Shown piece by piece: positions 37,873-47,820 of a stretch of 64,000 nt of DNA (its first letter is position 1; every line of letters starts with the position of its first letter). The position numbers were made by a program, and so were the translations under genes. The notes beneath the pieces are model-generated. The model did not search any database. It was given only the letters and a program-made list of their open reading frames with translations, and was not told the DNA's origin. This stretch comes from Phytoseiulus persimilis (Eukaryota; Arthropoda; Arachnida; Mesostigmata; Phytoseiidae), in assembly GCA_037576195.1 (NCBI GenBank), contig CM075103.1, positions 31,022,723 to 31,086,722 on the forward strand, given 5' to 3'.

Positions 37873-39975
37873 TCACCTCAGCTTGAACGGCCCGAAAACT
37901 TTCACAAACAGGGGAACGAGAGCGTCAGATATGAAGAGGTTCACGTATTCGTGCGCAATGCTTTCCAGAGTCTCCCAAGTCTGCATGTCCCAAGCCTTGA
38001 AATACTCGTCGGCGCAGTAAAACGTCATATTCGCCACCTTGAAGCACAAGAGTCCATGATTACAGCGCTTGGAACACTTAGAGACGATACTATCGGTGCA
38101 CTCACTGATATATTAAACGGAGAAACTGGATCAGTCTTCCCTCTGGGGACAGACGTACGGAACGCGTACATCATAGTGAACATCTTGCATTCAAATTTCT
38201 TCGCGTATGCCCACTGAGTCAGTGGCATCACCTTCCGGAAGTTGAATGATTCGTGTCGTGCTTTGACGAGAAACGTCGAGGTAAGAGTTGGATCTGGAAA
38301 ATGGGAATACCATGAAGTCGAGCGATATCGGAGGGGATACGATCTCGAAATTCGAAGACAGATCTTCCTCACCAAGCTCGTCGAATGTCAAATTAGACCA
38401 CCTGACGAGGTCGTGGACGTTGTGCAAGTGAGGTTCGACAAACCGGAAACTCGTATACATTCGTTCTGAAAGCTCCTCGTTGAAGTAGTTGCCGTTCATT
38501 TCGTCTTTGAGTGTTTGGCATAGAATGGGAAGGCGCTCATCGACGATTTCCTGTACTTCAGCCGGTGTCATGGCTGGAAGAAATCATAGAGCTGCACTTT
38601 CGGGTAGGACCATTGCAGCACAGGTGGCTTCCGCAACGATCCGTCAGGGTCTATTCAGAATCGGCATTGGAGACCTCAACTGAGGGAGTCGATATTCCTG
38701 TGAAGCTCTCCGCTAACTGACGCTTTCTCATTCGACGCGATCGAGATACAGGATGCAACTTTTTTCCACAAGGGGTTACTGCTGCTAGATAGAATGAAAT
38801 CAGGAGAGCTCCACAGGTAGCTTCTATCTCCAAATATTTTCCAATTCACAGCGCAGAAACTTCAACCCACGGCCCGGCTTTCTCGTGGTTCGGATGCCTG
38901 AAATAAGGAAGCCCCCGCCAAACTGCTTTGAGACCGAACAGAAAAGAGTTATGGAAAACTATAGGACAATCCATGGTCTTATGGAAGAGGAGCGAATAAC
39001 ATACTTCCTTTCAACGGCGGAGACGGAGAAGCAGTGTAAGACGTACCTGTGAGCATGGGAGGAAGATATGACTTAATTTCAGAGTCTGGGAGCGAGATGA
39101 TATCTGCACGGGTTGAACGAATCACTTTGACGTACTTTATCTCCTAGAAGTCAACTTACTCAGCCATGACGGCCCTTCGTTGATGAGGATCCCAATGAGG
39201 AGAGCAAATGCCAGCGAAACGGTGACGCAGCAGCCGGCCGTTTTTGGGTGTGTTTCGACATGATCCGGGGTCGCCAGCCCATCGTCGCTGCGATCCTCAC
39301 GGAGTTGCGACAGCATCTCCCCAAGCTCTTGCCCTCCGCTAGATCGCTTCTCCCCAAGCTCTTGCCCTCCGCTAGATCGCTTCTCCCCAGGCTCTTCCTC
39401 TCTGCTAGGTCGCTTCCATCCAGGCTCTTCCTCTCTGCTGGGACGCTTCTCCCCAGGCTCTTCCTCTCTGCTAGGTCGCTTCTCCCAAGGCACTTCCTCT
39501 TTGCTGAGTCGCTTCTCCCAAAGCTCTTCCTCCCTGCTAGGTCGCTTCTCCCGAGGCTCTTCCTCTTTGCTGAGTCGCTTCTCCCAAAGCTCTTCCTCCC
39601 TGCTAGGTCGCTTCTCCCAAGGCTCTTCCTCTTTGCTGGGTCGCTTCTCCCAAGGCTCTTCCTCCCTGCTAGGTCGCTTCTCCCAAGGCTCTTCCTCTCT
39701 GCTAGGTCTCTTCTTCCCAGGCTCTTTCTCTCTGCTAGGTCGCTTTTCCCCGAAATCTTTCTCTCTGCCAGGTCCTTTTTTCGCCGGATGTCTCTCTCTC
39801 CTGAGTCGCTCTTTCCTGGGCTTTTTTTTTCTGCTATATCGCTCTACCCCAGGCTCTCTCCTTCTGCTATATCGCAATCTCTCGTACTTTGTTCTTGGGC
39901 CTTCGTTGGATTCTCCAAACTCGTCTGAGTATTCGAAATCTACCGGGAATGAAGAACAGCTGATGGGGAAGGCTG
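37873..39975 (-). CDS. Unrecognised single-pass membrane protein with 11-residue repeats
   Basis: Exons in order: about 39975 down to 39160; possibly a short exon near 39003-39045; 38373-38573; 38106-38293; 37873-38037. The last three join in agreeing phase. The first exon encodes a highly charged N-terminal region with about a dozen 11-residue units (consensus PSREEEPWEKR). It ends in a hydrophobic segment (CCVTVSLAFALLIGILI), read as a signal anchor, so the repeats would be cytoplasmic and the rest extracellular. The later exons (for example WAYAKKFECKMFTMMYAF, then MTFYCADEYFKAWDMQTWE) have N-glycosylation sequons and cysteines but match no family I know. The frame stops at 37873-37875, but a donor-like AG|GTGACT just before it means the gene could continue. 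The start codon is uncertain. Confidence 0.5.
39310..39850 (-). repeat. In-frame 33-base minisatellite
   Basis: A 33-base unit recurs about a dozen times or more with small changes, keeping the frame of the minus-strand exon and encoding an 11-residue glutamate/arginine unit. The plus strand is also open across the whole array, encoding a leucine/serine/phenylalanine repeat, a by-product of the periodicity. Confidence 0.85.
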
Positions 39976-40054
39976 CGAAATCCGTTAGAGGCAGAGTTCG
40001 GTGGGGTTCGTTATGAGCGGGATCAGTTTCACAGTGCCTCGTAATGAGCGGCAC

Positions 40055-42529
40055 TTCAGTTCACTCTAATCATCTCCACGCAGGTTACCGAGCACGGAAA
40101 AAAGTTCTCGAGGCCTTCCGGAGAAATAACTCAGCCATTCAATTGACGCCAAGCACTCGAACCATAAAAACATCTCCCGCTCCCGAGCCAATGCAATTCA
40201 TGCTGAACTTGTCGGGGCCTAATAACCAACAACTAAAAACTTCACTCCACCTTGCGAATCATAATCGGAGGTCGTTTCCGACGTTCCTTCGTCGTCGTAT
40301 TCTGCTGTTAGGTCCAGTTTCGGCTTGATGGGTTTCGTCGTTACGCGGAATCGACGAACGAGGATGTAAAATATGCTTGGTAATCTCTACCGTGTTCCGC
40401 TTTCGGTCCTTGCTTACTTCCGCCTGCTCGAGAGAGTCGAGTGAATGTCGGGTTGTATGATTCCTTCCAAAGTGATCAGAGTTGATTTGAGATCGTACTA
40501 GAACCCCGGCCTCGTTCCGAACCACGAGCTCGGGCACACCCGAGAATATCAAGGACCCGCTTGGGATTTTCGACCTTCCCTCCCTCAGTGGGACGCGCGA
40601 GGCACTTACGAGAATAGAAGCGTCTCTGGAACTGAATGATCCGATTGCGCGAAATGGTAGAGTTGGCTTGGATGAAGCAACCGTCGAAGAAACCCCAAGG
40701 CGCTCCTGGAGTTCTCAGCGTCCGGGGACTTCAAACTCTCGATTTTGTCGAGACCGGTCCCGAAGTCCTTGAGGCAGTAGAACACTCTGGAATCCAACCA
40801 CGGAAAGTGTTATGCGACGAGCCGCGCGATGTTGCATGGTACGCGTGATGCGCATGCCTTTTCCTATCAGCGGGCACTCCGTCGGAGCTTTGATCCAGTT
40901 GGTAGCCTGACTCTACCTCAGGTTGGCGCTTTGATGCTCACGCTCTGTGAACGACAAACCATGAAGGAAGTCCGAGACCCGCATTTCGCCGTACCTTAGC
41001 GATCACACTTTGGAACACCAGACAAACCAGGACGACGACTGCACCGAAGTTTAGCCGCAAGGCAGGATGGAAAGCGAGATACTTCCGAGTGTGATATGGA
41101 TGTATGTACATGTTCCTCGTTCATGACCTCGAGCTCTGTGGAAATAGCTCAGTACCCGGGGGCCTGAGAGAAGAGCGTCGGGTTCCTCATTTTCAACTAC
41201 TCATTTGAATGGAGACGACAACTTTGGTAGTGTGATACAGCTGGGCGAGATGAAGACGGCGTTGATCTTCCATCTGACGTTAACTCACCACGTCCGAGTG
41301 TGTTGTCGGATATGCACGCACGGTGCCTCTGCATTTATCAGGGGTTATTGATACAGATATTGGAGAACGTGGAGCCGTGAAATTCGATGAGGGCGAACTT
41401 AGCATGACGTCCATCGCCTCGACCGTGACCCATCGCTGTCGTGTGCGGAGCCTCTGGACCAAAACCATTTTAACAGAACAGGGAACTCAGCTGTTTCAAT
41501 GGAACGCCCGATCCATGGAAAAGCTCGGCAGGTGCGAACCTCACTATACATTATCATAGGAATCAGTTCAGGAATTTTTCCGGAGTGGGTGAATCCAACT
41601 TGGGTGGTCCTGCCTCAATTCTCGGAAATGGAAATTTGATACCAATAGGTCGCTCCTTCTTGAAATGAGAATAGGGCGTTTCGATCCAGGGAACATGATG
41701 TAAGGTGATAGCCACAATCCGAGCTGAGTCGCGTGATCGGAGCGGGCTGCGCCGCTTCCTCTATGGTGGGAGGGAGCACTGAAATATCAGATACATCGGA
41801 TGAGATCTTGTTTCTCCCCATCGTGGATGCCTGCTTCTGCACCTGGCTTCTGAGGGAGCTAGTACTTCCCGCCCTCGGGAACTTTTTAAGATTTCTGGGT
41901 CCACGGTGTAAGGGTTGGAGATTGGTGAGCCAAGTCTCGGCACACTAATTCATTCGTTTCGCGGGCATAGACAGCGCGCACTATTTTCCCACAGGCACAA
42001 GTGAGCATGCCAGATGAAGCAGCGGCTCATTGTAAGGATATGGAGCTCATTTTAAGAATACACATAGAGAGCCGAAGGGTCAATGGGTAGAGGTAGCTAG
42101 CTCTCACTACCCCCCTGTATTCGGAGTTCGATATGTACGGGTTATGACCTAAAGCTTGCGGTCCGACTGCACTTATGCAGTCGGCGCGTGTCGGTTCAAG
42201 AGTCGGCAGGGGATTCTCAGCAACGGAACTGTCGGTGAACCTAAGGTGTTCTTCATGGGGGCATCTCTGACGCCTCTTGAATCTGTTCTACGGGAACTCT
42301 GTCGCTCCTCCAGGCGCTATGTGTTCGAACACTAAGTACGGATCTGAGAGCTGATGGGAAAGGAGGGAGGGGGGAGGAGCGTTATTCTCGGTGGCCACAT
42401 ACTTGATGACTGACCAAGGCCGTGGGACGAGTTGAAAGTTCAAGCATAGTTCGGACCATTTCCAGATTCATTCTTCCCCGATCGCTCTCCTTCTCGGCCT
42501 GTTCTCCAGATGTGGCTCTCCCAACAACA
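40055..42529. other. Region without a supportable gene
   Basis: Only short open frames without recognisable motifs are present. A strong 9-bp hairpin lies at 42163-42184. The region may hold later exons of the fragmentary minus-strand gene to its right; I could not find an HExxH zinc motif in it. Confidence 0.35.
42163..42184. repeat. Perfect 9-bp hairpin with CTTA loop
   Basis: CCGACTGCA (42163-42171), loop CTTA, then TGCAGTCGG (42176-42184). A B-box-like phrase (GGTTCAAGAGTC) follows within about 15 bases, which recalls the variable arm and T arm of a class II tRNA. However, the T stem does not pair and no acceptor stem closes it, so I do not call a tRNA. Confidence 0.6.
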
Positions 42530-44052
42530 TCACAGACTCCCTCGAGAAACGTTTTTCGAGGACGTATGAGATTCGCGCTCGCCTTTCGCAAAAACATTGT
42601 CTGGTCCTATGAACCTTCCTGAAGTAGATTTATTTCGGTCGAAGCCCTGTGCCAGCAACCATGAAGCATCAAAATGTTCGAGCTCAATCCTTTGGTAATT
42701 GAGGTAGCCAAGCAGACCGTCAGCTTCTCGTGGAATGTTTCCGTTCTCATGATGACGGGCATGATCGTAATCAATTTCGGATATCCCAGATATCTTAGCT
42801 CCATTTCGAATCTTTTTCAGTCTTTCCAGCACAATCAAATACGACAACGGATCGATGACAACGTCGCGAGCTCTTCGGGGGAGAATCTCCGGTATACGCG
42901 AGTATGCTAAGAGATCTTCGAAGAAGTCAGCAGCTCCATTATCACGTTCTTCATTCCACTCGATCTCCGTCGAGAGATGTTCGTGGATAGCCACTGAATC
43001 CAGGATTAGGTTCGATCAGATCAGCAACCTTTACTGTGCCTAGCTACAATCAGCCAATGAGCCACGGTTTATTCCGACAAGTTTGCCGCTACGAAGAGGT
43101 GTGATGCATGCGTGGCTGATTAACATGAGAAATCCGACTCCGATGCGATCACGTAAAACTACAGCACAACCTCAATTACTGCAACCAATCGATGCAGAAA
43201 AGGTGGAAATAATCGAGGTTGGGACAATCGGGGTCGCACTGTGATCGAAAATGAAATATTCGAGGCTCGAATCCGAATGCTTGAAATAATCGAGGTTATA
43301 CTGTGATTCAATCAGATGAATCCCTCAGCCAGGAAGGATCCAAACTTCGGTCCACTCGCAAGCTGAGTTGTTGCGGGAACGGCGTTCATTCGAAACCGAC
43401 GTTCTTTCTTACTCCGCCTCTTTCCTCTGGAGCTCCCTCCTGTCCAGTCCCGCGCTCCCAGGATTTCGGGTCTACGTCGGATGACCGTAGGACAAGATGG
43501 CGGCTCGAGACGAATCGAGGGAGAGGGGGAAAAGCAATGAGAGCTTCCTCGGGTATGTGTAAAACCTAACCTAACCTGACCCAATGCCATGCGCTTGGGT
43601 CGTGCGATCTGCTGAGAAACGGTCTTTTGACCCCCATACATTGAGGAAATGACCGTGCGCGGGTTGCATTTTCCTCCTCTCCCTCGAATTCGTCTGTAGC
43701 CGCCATGTTGTCCTACGGTCATCCGGCGCATTCCCAGGATTTCGCGCCCATTGAGCAGCGGCTGCTCCTTGCAGCGGTATACTTTCATCGATCGACACAG
43801 GTCTGTGAAGCTGCGGGTGTTTAGGATGAAGTTCCCAGGATCTTGAAGCGTCACTCCCCTCTTGCTCAGTCCGATACCGGGATTCTCCGTTTCCGAGGAA
43901 GCGATTCCGTCTCGCGACAGACGCGGAATCAGAATCAAGGAGCCAGAAACCTTCGCAGGCTTGATGGTAAAATGCAAACCGACACAGGAGGGATTTATGA
44001 GGCCTGTGTTGGAGCTTAGGGCAACACCTTCTTCCCCTCTCTCCACGGCCAA
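42530..44052 (-). CDS. Fragments of an unrecognised minus-strand gene
   Basis: Two protein-like stretches lie in the same orientation. The first is about 44052 to 43795, ending at a possible donor ATG AAA|GTATAC. The second is about 42994 to 42640 (for example AKISGISEID and YQRIELEHFDASWLLAQGFD). The second faintly recalls the part of M12B (reprolysin-type) metalloproteases before the zinc site, and the first their propeptide, but no HExxH was found, so the family is only a guess. The 60-base inverted repeat with YY1-like cores would sit in the intron between them. The gene would run head to head with the PAF-AH-like gene. Boundaries are approximate. Confidence 0.25.
43478..43726. repeat. 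60-base inverted repeat with YY1-like core in each arm
   Basis: The left arm (43478-43536) begins CGGATGACCGTAGGACAA. It is matched in reverse complement by the right arm (43664-43726) with about half a dozen differences over 60 bases; the spacer is about 127 bases. Each arm contains AANATGGCGGC (43494-43504 on plus, 43699-43709 on minus), the YY1/Pho core. The spacer holds CCTAACCTAACC, like the arthropod telomeric repeat, and a small hairpin (GACCCAA/TTGGGTC). It could be a foldback element or a locally duplicated, inverted promoter piece. Confidence 0.7.
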
Positions 44053-44233
44053 CTACAAACTTCTGGACCCTCACACAAGCAGAGACAACATCACTGACCA
44101 CCAACGAAAATATTGAGTGTTTTGAACTCGGCACGTGTCCTGCTGACCAACCGAGGAATACACGATACGAGTCTGAGTATTCTCCCCGTAACCAGTCGAG
44201 TCAGACAGCTGCTGTCCCTGGAGTTTGAACGAC

Positions 44234-45937
44234 ATGCCGGCTGCCACAGCAGTGCCCACACTCGAGGGTGCAGGAGACACAAAACTCTGCTTCCAGTCTC
44301 ATGTGAGTTCCGTAGTATTCCTTCTTGTCCCCGGACGTTTAAGCCTCAGTTTGGGGAACTCGTTCTCTGGAAACTCTGGTCAGATCCAAGACCTATCGTC
44401 TTGACGATACAGATGCGACCCAGGCGTGGAAGTGAACTCGACTGTCAAACACGCCCTTTCACATAGCTCACCCAGAGTTCAAAGCTTTCTCAACGGGATG
44501 AGGTTGCGCGAGAGTCCCATGCAATCTTCTCGTTGGTGTTGCGTCATCTGGTATCGCAATGATACTCGTCTGGATTGAAATTTCAATCACATTTAGCCCA
44601 TACAGAGCCCTGTGAGGGCGCCTGCGGTGCGATGCAGGCCTGTGTGCTATTTTCTGGGCTTGCCATTGTTCTTTAGTGCTCCGGGGAATATGAAGAAACA
44701 GCGTACTAGATACGCACTTGGAGAGTCGGGCAGTCACGTATCACTGTAACACGTATCAAGGCACGGATAATGTATTTGAATTACAATCTAGTTGTGCACG
44801 CTGGGAGAATCTCGGTGGTGAACAGATCACTGAGCCTCGTTGTTTCAGCATCAACATCTCATTAGCATATCGGAGGGCAAAGAACCAGATATAGTCTTCC
44901 TCGGAGACCACACCACAGCTTTCCTCTCCATCACCCAGGTGAGGCGACGAGGTGTCCGCCTGACTGAGACGGAGAGTATCTGCCCTCGATTCTGCTCTGA
45001 ACATTTTTCCTCAATATTTTTTTCCACAGGTCTGGGATATACTTTTCGCCCAATCGCATTCTCTAAACCTATCTGCAGTTGAAGACAGAACTCAAAACCT
45101 CCTGTGGAGGCTCGAGAATTCACTCCTGGACAAAGTCACCCCCAAGGTAGGCAAATCTCATACCAGCTTTTATCTTCCATTCAAGCCCCGACATCAGCGA
45201 ACCAGAAGATTGGTCATCAGATCTGCATCAGAATGAGTGAGTTTCCCTTCTAGGTGGTTGTCATCTCAATTGGATCAAATAATCTCCGTGCGGGTGACTC
45301 GCCCAAAGACATAACAGAAGGCATCGAAGCCTGCATCCAGGCTGTCAAAGCTCACAAACCTGAGAAAGCGCCCTTCATTATTGTGATGGTAGGTTGGCAT
45401 GAAGTCCGTTTCTTCCATATATGGAAGCTCATATCGCAATCTCGAAGATCTGTCCGAGGACGGGTATCCAACTTCAGATTCATCGAGACGGCGTTCTCTG
45501 AATTCCAGGGTTTACTTCCGTGCTGCCAACAAGAGTCGCCCCTCCGTTCGCTGGTTGCACAGACCAATGAGCTTCTCAGAGTAGCGATTGAGAAGCACGA
45601 TGACACTCAGCTCATCGACGTCAGCTCAATCTTCATCAAAGTAAGTATTGGAGAATGGGTGATTATCCTGGAGAAGCTGTGGAGCTTTCCTCTCAGTAGA
45701 ACAGAGTAGGATCTTCGATTGAATGAAACTACAGCGAAATCTGACCCCTCTTTTCTGCAGGAGGACGGCTCCATTTCGCACACTGATATGTTCGACTTCT
45801 TCCACCTGACCAAATACGGTTACTACAAAGCATTCGAACCGGTTCACGATCTAGCCTCACAAATTCTCCAAGAAGCCTATGGAATAAAATTCACGAAGAG
45901 CACCGACAGGTTATGTGACATGGACGGAGCCGTATGA
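44234..45937 (+). CDS. PAF acetylhydrolase Ib alpha-subunit homologue, catalytic serine lost
   Basis: Six exons: 44234-44302, 44849-44938, 45030-45146, 45254-45388, 45509-45640 and 45761-45937. All join in phase 0 and encode 239 residues (human PAFAH1B2 has 229). The family are SGNH-type esterases that remove the acetyl group of platelet-activating factor and bind LIS1/PAFAH1B1, linking them to dynein and nuclear migration. Seen: EGKEPDIVFLGD, LLWRLENSLLDKVTPKVVV, ISIGSNN (block III Asn kept), GLLP, and SHTDMFDFFHLTKYGY with the catalytic Asp and His kept. The nucleophile position is changed from GDS to GDH, and the oxyanion GGDTT stretch is replaced by SAVEDRT. Hydrolysis is therefore unlikely, although the open frame and clean splice sites indicate a working protein, perhaps a LIS1 partner. 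The first exon (MPAATAVPTLEGAGD) aligns with the family's N-terminus. Confidence 0.93.
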
Positions 45938-47065
45938 TGTCTCGAGGTCGTAAGCGAAAACCTTGAGAACATACAGTACGCTCCTCACCATAATCCATCC
46001 AAGGTGACAAATCCTCACTGCAAAATTTGTGCACGATCTACCCTCAGTATAAAAACACTCACGCAAGAGATTTCGAGCATTCGGTAGTGTCTCGGTGACT
46101 TGGACTACTAAGTGTAGAATCCGTGAGGAACCTTCGCAACTGGAAATATAACTATCAGCTTTACGTCAAGAGAGAGAGAGAAATTATTTTTGAGCAAAAA
46201 TATTCTATTCGCGGCATCGAAACCCCCAATGACGACGACCGTGCAGAAAATATCGGATCGAGTCCGAAGGAGGTGAGCGCGGAGGTGATAGGGAGGGAGT
46301 CAGGAGGAATTTTGAAGAGATAAATGACGATCTGATCCCAGAGATCTTGAACCCGGGTTCCTGAACAAAATATTCTTCTGTCTAATATTCCCTCGTAGGT
46401 GCCGTTGAGCCACGGCCTCCATTGTGTTTATCCTGTACCGCTCGAAGATACAAACTGTGATTTGACGAAACTTAGTTCAAGTATTTCTCTCTACGGCCGG
46501 CCGATCGCCCGACCGCTTTGTGAACTCTACCATGGCACTCTCAGTCACGACATGAAAATAAAGTCACTAATGTTAACTTTGTTCTATTTATTCCTTCTGG
46601 GCTTTTGAATTGGTTCCTGTTCCCTACCTGAGATCTGGGAAGCCATGGATCTGATGTTTCTAGAGGGATATCTACAGAGCAGGCGATTTCAGCTCACAGA
46701 GTCCACTCCTCATAAATCCCAGTAGTGATTCAATCGCTGGTTGCTTTCATCGGGATCCTATAACCACAATGAAAGCCCTGCTTGTACAGCGCTCCGCGTC
46801 TCCGCCTGATACAAAGTCCAACCTGCAGACTTGCGTTCGTGTGTCATACCTCCATACAGCTTTGTTCCACAAACGCTTATCAAAGCTTACAAAAACTCTG
46901 AGCCTTCCGGGAGAGCTGTCGCTGTGCTTCTGTTGAATCGAGTCACGAGATACCGCTAAATATGCCCGTTCCCTGGAATGAGCCGTGAATCCACTTTCCG
47001 ACACGGTCTCGGATCGGATGTGGGTTTCATGAGAGCGGCAGAACGGCGCGAGCCTGGAAAATATG
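45938..47065. other. Intergenic region
   Basis: Lies between the PAF-AH-like gene and the MITE. An AATAAA at about 46556 could serve the upstream gene. Short open frames show no recognisable motif, and no RNA gene was seen. Confidence 0.5.
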
Positions 47066-47300
47066 TTCTAGAGCAGTGGTTCTCAAACTCCACTGACCCA
47101 TCGACCCCCCAGGCGACTTCGTTGAAGTTTATGGACTGCCGAGGAAAGTTGTCTGGAAGGTTGTCGACCGTCGACTCCTTGATCCACCTACGTGGACGCC
47201 AAGAAGTATGGTCAAATCCACCTCGGCATCACCTCTGTAAACCGGAGATCGGCCATCGACCCCCTGGGGGTCGACCGCTTCGAGAACCACTGTTCTAGAG
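47066..47300. mobile_element. hAT-type MITE with 8-bp target duplication
   Basis: The element spans 47074-47292 (219 bp). It starts CAGTGGTTCTCAAAC and ends TTCGAGAACCACTG, giving terminal inverted repeats with a perfect 11-base outer core (CAGTGGTTCTC), the classic end of many animal hAT elements. It is flanked by the exact 8-bp duplication TTCTAGAG (47066-47073 and 47293-47300), the hAT target size. The interior is non-coding and holds GACCCCCTGGGGGTCGACC near the right end, a phrase common in hAT-derived MITEs. A transposase in trans would have been needed. Confidence 0.93.
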
Positions 47301-47777
47301 TAATGCAGAAGTCCTTCTCGCCTTGGCGCTGGATGAGGCAGAATCAATGGCAAATCCTCCCGTGAAGCAACGCGACTCTCCGTCACAGCCCCTACCGGCG
47401 TCTCCGGGAGCCAGTATTATTGACATCCAGAACGCAAGCTTCAATCACCATTCGATATGCCAATATCGCATCACTGCTAGCAAACCCGATTCAACGCCAA
47501 TTTTTTGAGCAACCTCACTCTCGACGAAATCGAACTCTAGGGCACTGCCCTGTCTTCATCCACTCGACCAATTTGATCACCCACAAATGTTTGTAGCAAC
47601 CGGTCGCCGAGCTGCTCGAGGGGACCCCTCCATCCCTCGATTCCTGGATGTTGCAGGTGTAGCGCGCATCAAGAGATCCAATTCGAAGTCGTATCGCGAT
47701 CAGTCTCGGAGCAAAATTTGAATTTTGGCGCCCTGTGACCACGAGCTCGTTTGTTTGGTTCCGGTTTCGAAATGGAT

Positions 47778-47800
47778 CCCCTTCCTTTTTTCTTGGGTAG
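47778..47800 (+). promoter_or_regulatory. Oligopyrimidine (TOP-like) start of RPL35 mRNA
   Basis: CCCCTTCCTTTTTTCTTGG lies about 25-45 bases before the RPL35 start codon. Ribosomal-protein transcripts typically begin at a C within such a tract, which places their translation under TOR control. The tract is seen; the exact start base is inferred. Confidence 0.65.
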
Positions 47801-47820
47801 ACAACACCACAGGCCTCGAA

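Noticed and set aside
42140-42205. A class II tRNA gene
   Set aside because: There is a strong hairpin and a B-box-like phrase, but the T stem does not pair and no acceptor stem closes the structure.
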